Positions 44,665-56,303 of a DNA stretch of 64,000 nt are shown here, one piece after another; position 1 is the first letter of the stretch, and each line of letters opens with the position of its first letter. A program made the translations under genes and the position numbers. The notes below the pieces were generated by a model. The model worked only from the letters and a program-made list of their open reading frames with translations, was not told the origin of the DNA and made no database searches. Source of the stretch: Diaporthe sp. PMI_573 (Eukaryota; Ascomycota; Sordariomycetes; Diaporthales; Diaporthaceae); assembly GCA_021399435.1 (NCBI GenBank), contig JAJTUP010000024.1, positions 1-64,000 on the forward strand, in the 5' to 3' direction.

Positions 44665-47600
44665 TTAGGGGCTCGATGAATTTAGCCTTCGCTCAAGAGA
44701 CTGGAGTGAGCGGAGAGGCAGTGCAGAAGGCAATAGCTGTTTGAAATGGTCAGGGAATGCGCTATTGACAGCTGTGGTCTCTTCGAGGTCCCCTTTCTCC
44801 TCATGAGCCTCCTCGGAGGAATGCCGACGTTGGCGAATTGTTACAGCTGCAACCCTCATTCGATCCGTCTCTGAACGTCGCTCGCTGTAAAGGCGGAAGA
44901 GATGTTCTGTAGAATACCATGGCGTCAGTATCTGAATCGACTAGCAAATAGATGCACTCGCATTTTACGCATATAGGAAATCATGTGCTCACTTGAAATT
45001 CTGAGCAAGAGCACAGTGTTTCCGAACAGAATCAGCACAGCTTGAGAAATCACGTAGATAGGCAACACGACAATGCCAAGGGCTACCCTCCAAACAGCGC
45101 TAGCTGACAAAATTCCGGTTCCAATAGCTGTCCAAGCTGATGAGATCGTGCATGTTGGCAGTTCAAGGATAAGGTAAGCTGGCCAGAACCAGGAGCTGAC
45201 CATCCAATCCGTCTTCGAGTATGCCTTCGGTAGCATCTTTTTGTCTTCAGGCTTATTGTCGATTGAAGTGCCTCTGAAAAGGAGACTCTGCTTCCTAGTA
45301 TCAAGTGAGTATCGCTGAAGAGGCAGCATGACGTTGTTGATCAAAGTGGCACTGAACAACAGGATGCCTGTGACTGCAAAAGCGGCGGCGGAAAATTTCA
45401 CAAGCGATACGATCAAGTCGTTGTTTGGCGCACCGTTCATGCTGTAAAAACTCGAGGCGAATCCAAGAGGCAGGAAGATGACGGTAACATACGTGAAATA
45501 ACGAATGTTTTGCTCTCTCTTTGCCTCAAGATCCGATCGAAGCTTGCTTTGACGTGTGGTTAAGGTCTCCCTGAGTTTGCAGATCTTGTCGCGGCTACTC
45601 TCAAGATCCCACCGCTGCCTTTCAGTTTGATTGCGCAACTTGTTGATGTAGCCTCGGTATTTTCTCTCGTCGTCCCGTGTCCACCTCGGTCTCTCTTGGC
45701 CTCGATCTTCCTCCCTAGTAGCCCACTTAGAAAGTGTGTTCAAGGAGGATGTGATGTCTTCCTCTGCTTTTTCGAGAAGCTCCTCGTATATCTGCCAATG
45801 ATCAGCCGACAATGAGTATGCCTCTGTAGTCAGTACAGAGAAGACAAGTTTTCCTTTCTTTAGGCCCAGCTCGGTCTCAACGCCTTTCAATATCTTGCCA
45901 GAGCTGGTCAAAATCAGGTTCAACATGTATTGGAGAAGCTGCAATTCCAGGACCTTTCGCTGCCAGAACTGCTTTTCGTTCCTGAATCTGGACATCCACT
46001 CCCGTGGGATCCCAGAAAATCCTGAACTCAACCCAGGAACATACTGTATGAAATGACATGTCCAATATCTGTCGAAAAGGTCGCCATCGAAACGGAATCC
46101 TATTGATGCACGTCGAAGCTCTTTAGTACTGTCCCTGGGCCAAGGTGCCTCAAGGGGATGCGGAATCCCTGCGTGAAGGTGTTGACTCTTATCAAAAAGC
46201 ACCCAGAAACACAGGTGAAGCTCTGTTTGCCAGGTGTTCAAGGCCATGGTGGTATCGTCCCACAGCTGGTTGTCATATTCCGCATGACGGTCGAAGAACA
46301 AGGAGATAGCGGGCCTCTCCCTTTCGGTACTTGCTAGCCAGCAGAGAAGGGCTGTCTTCGAGTCAGAGCGTGAAGGAAGCCACAGAAACCGCTTTTTCGC
46401 ATTGAACGCAGACCTTGCCTCTTTTATGGAATCCCATAGCCACCCATTCAGCCTAGAAATGAAGAGATAAGCCACGTTTGCACCAATGGCCCGTTTTCCT
46501 CGTTTCTGTCGCCGCACGAGACTCTTTTGCTTCGGTAAGCTTGCAACAAAGCCACCAGGGACCTTGCCATCGGTCTTGACCGTGGTAAACGAGAAGGTTT
46601 CAGGAGGGATTCCACCGAGAGACTCTAGCGCTTTATCAATGATGGAACTAGGAGATTCGTAGACAGGCATGTAACGATTCGAGTCCCTGTCAAAAAACGA
46701 CTCGAGCTCACGAATTAAATCGATATCATCAACCAGCAGAAAGTCCGGGTAGTTGTAAAGCCACTCTTCATCCATATTTGTGATACTGCTGACATCGATC
46801 ATGCTATTAAAAGGCATAGATCTCTTCATAACCATGGATGTGCGTTTTCTGTCAAGTCGGCCATCTGCTTCGAAGAGCTTTGCCAAAGCTCTATAGTCGT
46901 TCCTGTATGGATGATTAATCAAAGTCCGCTTCTTGGGCTGTACCAGCATCTCTTTGAGTAAAGCTTCTATCATCTCGCGCTGAATTTTGCTATTGCGCTC
47001 GTTCTGCTGTGAAGCGAGATTGTGCGAACCAATCTGTTCAGATCGGAACGCCACGTCAATGACTCTAGCGTGCTTCGAGAGAATTTGACAAGTCTCGAAT
47101 CCAACATGATAGTAGTAGTCCCTGTCCCGCTCTCCTGAAAATATTGACGGTTTTCGAGTTGCAACGTCGATCTCTCCAGGAATGAAAGCGTTATGGGCGC
47201 TGACTTGAATAAGAGCCTCGACGGAGTGTCTGATCAACTTTTCAGGACTTCTTTTGTCGATAGCGAATCCATTCAGACCAGCCAATGCTCCCAGGACGAA
47301 TCGCAATGGGCTATGCCAATCCCCTTGGGGAGCCTCCTCGTGACGGCCCTGGCATTCAATGGTCCGCTCCCAGAGCTCGCTGAATGATGTGTCGGGACGA
47401 AAGAACTTCAACATATGACCGTAGAAGAGTGCGGTATCCCGAGTGTGAAAGTAGAAACGAGTTTCTCTTGCCGATCGAGTCACTGCCAGCATTCGCTCTT
47501 GCGAAACATCGTTTTCGACGGTGAACCGCTGGAGCACTGCGCTCTGGACCTCCTTAGGCAAAAGCCGCCTGGCCTTTGAAACAAAATCTGCTGATAGCTC

Positions 47601-50590
47601 TCGATTCCGCGCATCTTTCCAGTCGATCATCGAATCTTTGCTACCCAGTTTGGCTGTAGGTGGCAGAGAATATATATTGAAAATCCACCGGCCCGGAGAG
47701 CACCCCCACGACCTGCTGCTTTCTTCAGTCAGGCTCCACATGTCGAGATCATGTAGCTCGTTCAGACTGTTCCACAACCAGACATGATCATCGAGACGAT
47801 AAATATTCAATCCGTCCTCACTTGCGTGACGCCATGCGCAAGCCTTCCGCTTGTCCAGATCGTCAAGCTCAGGAATCAAATAAGCCCACACGTCTCTTAA
47901 TAGAGCCATATAATGTCTCAGTCTCTGGTCCTCTAGGCTATCAATTTGATGCAATGTTTGCAGCCATTTGACATATGCCGTGACTTTCAGGATCTGAAAC
48001 GGAGTGTCCGTAATGGCATCATCTGGTTGCCATGATCCACTGCCCTTTGGCATAATTTGGCCATTGACCCAGTAGTTGGCAGCAAAGCAGCCCGAGCCTA
48101 AAAGGCTCTCAGTGCGGTCAAGTGAGAGCCAAGGCTTTCTGACCCATTCGAGCCACCTGATATGCCCGCGACATACTGCACTGATCCTTCGTTGGAGCAA
48201 GACGACATACGGCGTCTTCTTCACATGCGGCAATCGTCTGAGCATATCCAGAAGGAATTCGAATGCAAAGCTGAATGGTGAGATTTAGCATATTTTCGTG
48301 GCCATAGCATGATAACTGAGACTCACAAGCTGGCCGAAGAGCATATTCGGTGGCCGGACATATCTCCACATGTAAGGGCGAGCGGGACTTCAGGCTCAAT
48401 TTCTTCACCTTTTGCCCAGTCCGATGCTTCGATGGTGGTTGTGACGTCATTTCTCGCTGATACACTTTGCCGGGATAATTCTCCTTCTTGTGAAAGAGGC
48501 GGCACAGAGAGAGGAATGGCGCACACGGAGAGGATGTGCTCCGTATGGCGCCACGTAAGATACTCGATGGAGTCGATGCAAGAAGACCTCTGAGAAACTC
48601 CCACTGTAATACCCGTGGTTGGCCTTGAATCCGTATCTTGGTTTGCTTTCTGCTGATTGGAAAGCCCTGCAGCCGTCAGTACCTCTGTACTAACATGCAT
48701 TTGTGAATTTGCATTGGTAGTCACGTCGTCGTGAACTGCCATGTCTTTTTGAACACTGTGGCTCTGAAATCCGGGATTTTGAGACGTCTGCCCTCGACCA
48801 CTTGTATCTTTCTCCCTATCATGCTCGTCACGGCCTTTCATACAGATGCCAATGTCACGTAGCGAATGGCTGCAGTTGCAGTCCTCTGTGACAGAATGGC
48901 CCCAAAGTTGTTTTGTTTCCGCAGCAAGCATCGCGGCAACATCAGCCGTTTCAGCGGGAATGAGGAAATTTCTCCAGTGCACCTTTTCCCTCGGTATGAC
49001 GATCATTCTGTAAGCCACGGTAATCTCAAGCACGCTTGATTCGCTTCCACTAGCCCCAAGGGTCCTGTGGATATGGGGGCGCCCCAGTGTCATCTTTTCT
49101 GCTGTCCCGTCCACGAATAAACTCATGATAGAAATGACAGCATGGGCATCCTTGGCAGACCACGTGTCCGTTATACGCCTTTTCTGCCACAGTTCGCCAT
49201 CGTTAAGAGGGCGCTTGGTTTCATTCTGAGCGTGCTCTTGCGATCGCCCGACAGTCTCGTCCTCTTCGGCACTGATTTGATCCTGGCTGATGCGGGCTTG
49301 TTCCGCCAAGCCTGCGCTTTGGCCATTCCCTGATGAAAGGTCATGCTCCATATAGATTTGACCCTGACCTGAAGTTGTCTGAGACTTGAAATCCTCGCCC
49401 GATGAGATTGCCGGCGAAGAAGTCGGCTGCTTGGTCTGTGAAGTGTCGTCCCTTAATCCCGGTGACTGCAATCCTTCCCCTTCATTCTTGAAATCGCTGA
49501 GAGGGGCCGCACGATGACCTCTCTTGTCATTGTCCTGGCTTGGGACTGATTCCTCACCGTCAAACAAATTGGCCGTGATCCAGCTGAATCCGTTGGGACC
49601 TTGCCCTCGAATATAACTCCTCCCGTAACGTTCGTTGTAAGAAAGATACCCAATGTGATCAAGATCTCTGATCAGCATATGATATTTTGCCCGGACCCCA
49701 AAATCCTTGATAGGCGCGGCCCCCGTGTTCGTGACAACAACCTGCTGAAAACAGGTGTTGTTCTTTATCAGCCACTGGGACGATACTCTTGCACTGATAC
49801 GATCGTCTGACACTTTCCCTGTATTCGCAAAAATTAACGTTCGCAATCGATTTGCATGTCGTATTGATGACATTTGTTCGGCCTTGACGAAAAGGTGCTC
49901 CGCCATCTGGAGATCGTGTTGCAGCGGTTGTATAAGTATGCCCTAGTCATTGCCATCCATGTAACCGTCGGAGATGAAGAAAACCCACAGTTCTGCTTAC
50001 ATTCGTATCTTGGCCATCTCCAATTGACCCATTTCATTTCCGGGACTTGATCTGGCCGAAATCTCCTTGGTAGATGCAAACCAAACGAGAGACTACCATT
50101 TCCGCGGCCCAAAGTGTTCAAATCTTCGGCTCTATCGACAACATAGTAGGGCTTGTCCGTCTTTGCATGATCGACTGAGAAGTGCCCAGAGTGTCCTGCG
50201 CCAAGGAACTGGCTCATCTGCATGAGATTCCCATGGCAGGACACTGACGCCGTCGTCCCTTGGTCTCCGAAAGAGGCGTGGCATTCGTTATTTGGCGCAT
50301 TTTTCCATGTACCACAGTGTTGGTCCTTCGGCTTGAACAGTCGGCCTGCAGCGTGATGAGGACCTGCCGCCCCGACTTCCGTCTAATCAGCGTCGTATCG
50401 GGTGAATGTCGAGGCATTTGTCTTACTCACTTTGCACCAGGGACTGGAAAGAGGGGTCGTTTTCTGAGGGAACACTTCCCACCCATAAGTCAAGTTCTTC
50501 CAGCAAAGAGTCCTCGAAAGTTAAGGATGCATCGTCACTGCTTGCAGTAGATGCATCAGCAGTGGATCTGAATGAATCTCCAGAGCTCAT
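44665..50590 (-). CDS. Large CorA-like membrane protein
   Basis: Five exons are inferred: 50590-50431, 50363-50001, about 49942-48327, 48270-44993 and 44906-44665, about 1,880 residues. N-terminal text NECHASFGDQGTTASVSCHG, VDRAEDLNTLG and VNWRWPRYE belongs to a fungal family of very long proteins that I know only as uncharacterised or CorA-like. Near the C-terminus a coiled coil (LRNQTERQRWDLESSRDKIC) leads into FTYVTVIFLPLGFASSFYSM, then NGAP and a second hydrophobic helix. This is the CorA/Mg-transporter membrane hairpin, but with Ser-Met-Asn where CorA has Gly-Met-Asn. At least two more hydrophobic helices follow. Ion transport is possible but the altered loop makes it doubtful. The splice at 50001/49942 does not close in phase by simple reading, so that junction needs evidence. 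Confidence 0.7.
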
Positions 50591-51617
50591 GGCTATACAA
50601 CTTTGGTCCGGGCAACAAATTACTAGCAAGGACTAGAGAGCAGCCGCTTGCACAAATACTGTTAAATAGAATCGGGGGCGCGAGCAAGGTTGAAGAAGCA
50701 GGAGATCTGTGTCACGAGAATTTCATATCAAGGCAGCCGCTTCAGAATCTCACCGGGTCCAGAGTACAGTCTAATAGGTATACGCTTGCGTTAGGGGTGA
50801 AGCTGGGGAAAATCATCTAGATTCCAACATGGAAAGATGTGGCTGGAAGTATTAGAAGCCCGCATGATACCAATGCAATGTTAATTGGTCTGAAGATCCG
50901 CTAATAAAACTGGTGTAAACGACTGCACAGCCCATTGGTCCCCAAATCAAATTTGCAATGCTGTGCAACCCCAAGTGCCAAGACGAAGACCGCAGGATTA
51001 GAAATTGCAGGGACTGTACCGTGAGGTTCAATCACACAGGAATTGATCAGCGGCGACACACAAGAATGCACTCAAATGGACAAGATGACACGGCCCTGGG
51101 AAAAGGGTTCCAGGACCCAGGAAGAGATGAGACAGGACGAACGAGTAAGGCTTGCAATTTCAAACACACTGGTTGACGCGAATACGCGTGAGCTCTCACA
51201 AGTCTGGGCCAAACTTAATGATCACAGCCAGACAACCCTCTAAAGCCCGTCAGCCAACCTCCGAGATCTGGACAGTGTCGATGTAGTCATGTTCTTGCCT
51301 CTTTCTGGGAATTGTAAGTTCCCTAAGGATATGATGCCGCTGAAAACTTTAGCCTGACAGCAAAGGAGCATGGCTGATAGCTACCTTGGAAAGTTAATCT
51401 GACGAATCGGATGCCCTACATTATTCATGCCATACAGCTTTGTCAACCAAGCCTATTAATTTGAGGAGAAACTCCCACACTCGCTGCAGAAGGCGCTGAG
51501 CACAGCCAACTTCAGTGCGAGTTGGACCTCGGGACTATATGACCTCCAGGGTTGGTAGGTACACCTCGAGCCACAAATACTTATACATACTAAGAATGGG
51601 CTACAATCCCGCCCTTG
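50591..51617. other. Intergenic, no gene seen
   Basis: Promoter of the CorA-like gene and 3' flank of the hemerythrin gene. No supported frames. Confidence 0.5.
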
Positions 51618-52493
51618 TCAAAAGGCCAGCTGCTTCGCCTTGCCCTCGGGCGAACAGCTCACAAAACGCCACCGACGGGGGTTCCACATCGGGACAGCCC
51701 TGAGCATGATCCACTTAACAAGGCCCTTGAGCGGTGGGAACACCTCGTGCCACATGCCGCCCTCGAAGTCGACCGTGTCCATGTTCAGAAAGAAAACCGG
51801 GAGCACATTGAACACGAACCCGAGGCTGAGCTGCTTTTTGCCGGCCGCGTCCGCGATGCCCAGGATGTCGATCGGGTTCTCGGGGGTGCTGTGCTTGGAC
51901 AGCGCCACGATGGAGGGCGGCTCCGCTTTGAGGTGGGAATGGAGTGCGTCCTTGAACGAGTCCATGATGTTGATGAGTTCGGTGGCTGAGAAATCCGCGC
52001 CATCCTTCTGCAGGTAAGCCTTGAAGCGGTCCATGCCTCCGTGAAAGGCAGCTACAGAGGGCGGGTCAGCATGAGCAATTGTTGCTCTCGCGCGAGAGTG
52101 TGCCACAGCATACCATGCTCATCAACCGTGGTGCCCATGAGCCCGGTCTTGCCAGCCGCCTTGTCGATGCTAGGGAAGAGTTCTGTCTCCTCGTAGTGAT
52201 GGTGCTGATGGACACAGTCGTGCCAAGCTATGCAGTAGCCTGCGAAGTCCAGCTTGTCCGCATCAAGGATACGTGGGGCTTGCTGGTAGATGCTGTTGAA
52301 GACGCGGATGAAGGTATTGTGGCTCAGGGCTATGTGAGAGGCCTCAACTGTGAATGCATCGGTCTGAAGGACTTCATCAGCAACATGCATCGTAGATATT
52401 TCGGGAGCAGCCTACCTCGCCTGTCTGGAATTGTGGAGTGGGTATGACCGCCAGCGGCGAGTTTGTGTACATAGGAGGGGATTTATCTGCCAT
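51618..52493 (-). CDS. Hemerythrin/HHE cation-binding domain protein
   Basis: Three exons, 52493-52416, 52363-52114 and 52051-51618, give 253 residues. The first exon is a short leader (MADKSPPMYTNSPLAVIPTP). The HHE domain supplies a run of His/Glu metal ligands: SHNTFIRVFNSIYQQAP, then WHDCVHQHHHYEETELFP, VDEHG...FHGGMDRF and LHSHLKAEPPSIVAL. Together they form the four-helix di-iron fold. The C-terminal part has a fungal extension with a hydrophobic segment (LSLGFVFNVLPVFFLNMD). Fungal relatives are uncharacterised. Roles proposed for the fold are oxygen/NO sensing or iron binding, and none is shown here. Confidence 0.82.
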
Positions 52494-54247
52494 CGCACTA
52501 GGTGGAGATCGATCTCAGTGCTTGTCAGATGAATTGACGAGAAGGAAAGAGTAATACATCAGCCGCGATTCGCTGGCTGAAGGACTGGGATTTTGTGTGG
52601 TTCCATCCATCGCCAACGCATCGTGTCCGCGCCGCCTGCCTGCGTTAGTCGACAGCCCTGTTGGTCCTTAGTGCCAAGACGTAGACCCAGGAGCGGATAT
52701 GACGGACCGCACTGGTGGGCTTGTATGCTGGAAGTATATTCCAACACGGAGATGGAGAGCTCGGTGCTATTTCAATGGTTCAGAATCTTGTGGCACAAAT
52801 TTTGGATAGGGAAAGACTACTACAAAAGGGCTTCTCGGGTGTTTACTACCAAACTTGACAAAGCAACACGGGTATGCCGAGGACTGAATCCTTTAAGAGT
52901 ACACAAACAGTCCTGATTCCATATCCGAGGTGTAGAATTGCAAACCATGAACCGATCTAAATTTGTTGTTTGCTGCCCCCTATGTATGGCTAGCAAGTGT
53001 GGTGACCAGCCCAGGTGTTTGTTCTACGTTTCGCTCATCGACCACATTGGAAAACATGCCTCAACTCTAAACACTAGGATCATGTTTAACAATATTTGGG
53101 TATTAGGCCTATGCGGATTAATCTAGGCATCCAAATTTTTCAATCTGGAATCATGCCATCACTGTACGAGTCCGGGACATGGCTCCAGGAGGGACAAGTG
53201 CCGACAATCTTGGTATGCAGAAGCAGTACGGAGACTGTGGTGAATTCAATAAAAAATAAGGGTGGTTCTGCACAAGCTGTAGCCTTCAAATTCTCAATCG
53301 TGGTAAATTATCAGCATGGTGAGAAAAGTCCATGCGCCTTGTCCTTGTCCTCTAGACCCAGCGATGAGTCAATGTTAAGTTGGTGACCGAGCATTCGTAT
53401 CGCGATCCTCCTATGAGAATAGGACCAGTTTGAAGGGAATTATACGTGGACTGCACGCTTCGAACCTTTGAAGATCGTCCATGCAATTGTGAAGGCTACT
53501 GTTAGGTACCCGCGCCTGGAAGAACTTGGCCGTTATGCGCATACTCAGCGACGGGGTTTCGGCCTGCAGTCTCGCCCTTGCACACTTTAACGTCGTCTGC
53601 CATGCTCTTCTGAACCTGTCATCGTGACTCGATTGGCTTGAATCATCAGCAGGGCTGTGAGTCCAAGCCGCGTTAGCAATCTGGGCTGGAATCCGGAAAT
53701 CTGGAGTCGGATGAGGCCAATTTTAACTCGTGCACCCACTCGTGCTGCCTCAGACGCCCGGTCTCCTGCGGTAGTGTCAAAACCGTGTAAGCCCGAATTC
53801 AATATGGTGGCTACCGCTTACACACGCGTTCTGCCAGATCGCCTCGTATGCAGGCCGTAGCTCGGCACCAGCGAGCCTCAGTTGGGGCTTCTCTTACCGT
53901 GGTGAGAGCACCCAGGAGATTTGTTCAACATTGAAGAATTGGATTGAAGAGTGATCCGGGCGCTGGCACGACTCATCGTTAGTCTTCCGGGTTGCAAGTT
54001 TGGGCGGGTTTTAAAGGGTGAGGCCTTGTCTCGTGGCTTGACTTCCACCACACGCGTTATACCGGCCAACACTTCTGGTGAAATGACTCGTTGGAACTTG
54101 TGCCATTGCACGAATTCACGCGATTAACGTGATCTAAATGCCAGCTTCAATGACATGACTCCTTTTTCAAGCATTGCGCACAGAGACAGATCTGAGGTTA
54201 CGCAGCCTCGTCAGGCTCCCAAAACGGATGTTCCGTGCCCTTGCAGC

Positions 54248-54255
54248 TTGGTGGA
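54248..54255 (+). promoter_or_regulatory. Possible galacturonate-response element core
   Basis: TTGGTGGA, about 690 bp upstream of the dehydratase ATG, matches the core of the galacturonate-responsive element that I recall from Aspergillus pectin genes (TYATTGGTGGA). The first three bases do not match. A second CCCCCAA word lies near 54375. Chance occurrence of such short words is likely, so this is only a candidate. Confidence 0.25.
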
Positions 54256-54799
54256 CGAGATCTACGCCGCCTTCGTGTTTCGTGCGGAAGTTGCAGTTGG
54301 TGTACGGAGAATACTTGGAAGATGATCCTCGCCCTCGCATACGAGATCTGTTCCTTCAGCAATGACGAGGGAAATTCCCCCAAATCGAAAGAGAAATCCC
54401 TTCACCATCTCATGACGGGATGAAGTGTGGCCTCACCGCGCAAATCGGCCGCGTTCTAGCCGGCAGTCGGATGCTCTGCCCACGGGATTCCGTCGGGAAT
54501 TTAACAGTCGAGAAGGTGATCCCTGCTCTTCGATCAGTTTTTCCACAAATGAAACCGTCGGCTCGAGACCCCATCGACCTGGACAGCCCCCACAAAAATG
54601 CCCCTCGGTCGACCCCTCCCCCGCCATTTGACGACGATGGCATCGAGGTGCCCAGGGGGCATGGGCAGCCGGCCGTAGTGGTGCCGACATCAGAAGAATT
54701 CGGCCGGACGACAAAGGCCCGGTCTTGTTTAGCTCGTACTCCCGTCCATAGCCATCACACGATTCTTCCTAGGCGGACAGACTCGTCTTGTTAAATAGC

Positions 54800-54899
54800 T
54801 TCCTTCCTCTCTCATAACCGCGTCCTCGCTGCACTCTCACGCTCCCTCCCGTCCATCTCCTCCTCCTCTCATACCCTTTCCTCCCTCTTCCTCCCATCA
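54800..54899 (+). promoter_or_regulatory. Pyrimidine-rich leader of L-galactonate dehydratase
   Basis: About 100 bp of almost pure C/T, preceded by a TTAAATAG box (54791-54798) and followed by the start context GTCAACATGG. CT-rich tracts just before the transcription start are typical of well-expressed filamentous fungal genes. Confidence 0.6.
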
Positions 54900-54941
54900 T
54901 CAATCCACTCCCATAGTAATAAATACCTCATTTCCGTCAAC

Positions 54942-56303
54942 ATGGCGTCCTTAGACATCACCATCACCGGCTGGAAGACGAGGGATGTGCGCTTCCCCAC
55001 GTCCCTCGACAAGACCGGCAGTGATGCCATGAATGCCGCCGGTGACTACTCGTCGGCCTACTGCATCCTGACCACGTCGGACGACAAGTTCACCGGCCAC
55101 GGCATGACCTTCACCATCGGCCGCGGCAACGACATCGTCTGCGCGGCCATCAACCACGTGGCAGACCGCATCAAGGGCAAGAAGCTCAGCGAGCTCGTGG
55201 CCGACTGGGGCAAGACGTGGCGACACCTGGTCAACGACTCGCAGCTGCGGTGGATCGGCCCCGAGAAGGGCGTCATCCACCTCGCGCTGGGCGCCGTCGT
55301 CAACGCCATCTGGGACCTGTGGGCCAAGGTGCTGGGCAAGCCCGTCTGGCGCATCGTGGCCGAGATGTCGCCCGAGGAGTTTGTGCGGTGCATCGACTTC
55401 CGCTACATCACGGACGCCATCACGCCCGAGGAGGCGGTGGCGCTGCTCAAGGAGTCGGAGGTGGGCAAGGCGGAGCGCATCAAGGAGGCCGAGAACTCAC
55501 GCGCGGTCCCCGCGTACACGACGTCTGCGGGCTGGCTGGGCTACGGCGAGGACAAGATGAAGGCTCTGCTCCAGGAGACGCTCTCCAAGGGGTACCGGCA
55601 CTTCAAGCTCAAGGTGGGCGGCAGCATCGAGCAGGACAGGCAGAGGCTGTCGATCGCGCGCGAGATCATCGGCTACGACAAGGGCAACGTGCTCATGGTG
55701 GACGCCAACCAGGTGTGGTCCGTCCCCGAGGCCATCAGCTACATGAAGGAGCTCAAGGAGTTCAAGCCGTGGTTCATCGAGGAGCCGACCTCGCCCGACG
55801 ACATCCTGGGCCACAAGGCGGTGCGCGACGCGCTGCGGCCCTACGGCATCGGCGTGGCGACGGGCGAGATGTGCCAGAACCGCGTCATCTTCAAGCAGCT
55901 CATCGTCAGCGGCGCCATCGACGTCTGCCAGATCGACGCCTGCCGCATGGGCGGTGTCAACGAGGTCCTCGCCGTCCTGCTCATGGCCAAGAAGTACGGC
56001 GTCCCCATCGTGCCCCACTCGGGCGGCGTCGGCCTGCCGGAGTACACCCAGCACCTGAGCACCATCGACTACGTCGTCGTCACCGGCAAGCTGTCCGTGC
56101 TCGAGTACGTCGACCACCTGCACGAGCACTTCCTGCACCCCTCCGTCATTAAGGATGGGTACTACCAGACCCCCATGGACCCGGGCTACAGCGTCGAGAT
56201 GAAGCCCGACAGCATGGACAAATTCACCTTCCCAGGTGAGCCCGGCGTCAGCTGGTGGCAGAGCGAGGAGGCGAAGCCTATCCTGGAGGGTGTGAAGATC
56301 TAA
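54942..56303 (+). CDS. lgd1: L-galactonate dehydratase (enolase superfamily)
   Basis: A single-exon frame of 453 residues. The protein follows fungal L-galactonate dehydratase (LGD1 of Trichoderma, GaaB of Aspergillus) from end to end as I remember it: DVRFPTSLDKTGSDAMNAAG, HGMTFTIGRGNDIVCAAINH, RWIGPEKGVIHLALGA and WLGYGEDKMK. The enolase-superfamily active-site set is visible: Lys-x-Lys in HFKLKVGG, metal ligands in VDANQVW, FIEEPTSPDD and VATGEMCQNR, and the C-terminal catalytic His in PIVPHSGGVGLPEY. It dehydrates L-galactonate to 3-deoxy-L-threo-hex-2-ulosonate, the second step of fungal D-galacturonate (pectin) breakdown, in the cytosol. Third-position GC is very high, unlike the neighbouring genes. 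This fits strong expression and explains long chance frames on the other strand. Confidence 0.93.
   Translation: MASLDITITGWKTRDVRFPTSLDKTGSDAMNAAGDYSSAYCILTTSDDKFTGHGMTFTIGRGNDIVCAAINHVADRIKGKKLSELVADWGKTWRHLVNDSQLRWIGPEKGVIHLALGAVVNAIWDLWAKVLGKPVWRIVAEMSPEEFVRCIDFRYITDAITPEEAVALLKESEVGKAERIKEAENSRAVPAYTTSAGWLGYGEDKMKALLQETLSKGYRHFKLKVGGSIEQDRQRLSIAREIIGYDKGNVLMVDANQVWSVPEAISYMKELKEFKPWFIEEPTSPDDILGHKAVRDALRPYGIGVATGEMCQNRVIFKQLIVSGAIDVCQIDACRMGGVNEVLAVLLMAKKYGVPIVPHSGGVGLPEYTQHLSTIDYVVVTGKLSVLEYVDHLHEHFLHPSVIKDGYYQTPMDPGYSVEMKPDSMDKFTFPGEPGVSWWQSEEAKPILEGVKI

Larger units (their letters stand above)
52494..54941. other. Long intergenic region upstream of L-galactonate dehydratase
   Basis: About 2.4 kb. 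Frames are short and mutually overlapping and no domain is recognised. The right part is the promoter of the dehydratase gene (see entries at 54248 and 54800). Confidence 0.5.

Noticed and set aside
55217..56152. Long open frames on both strands inside the dehydratase gene
   Set aside because: They are shadows of a very GC-rich third-position pattern. Their translations are low-complexity Arg/Gly/His/Ala-rich or Val/Asp/Leu-rich text and no family is recognisable.
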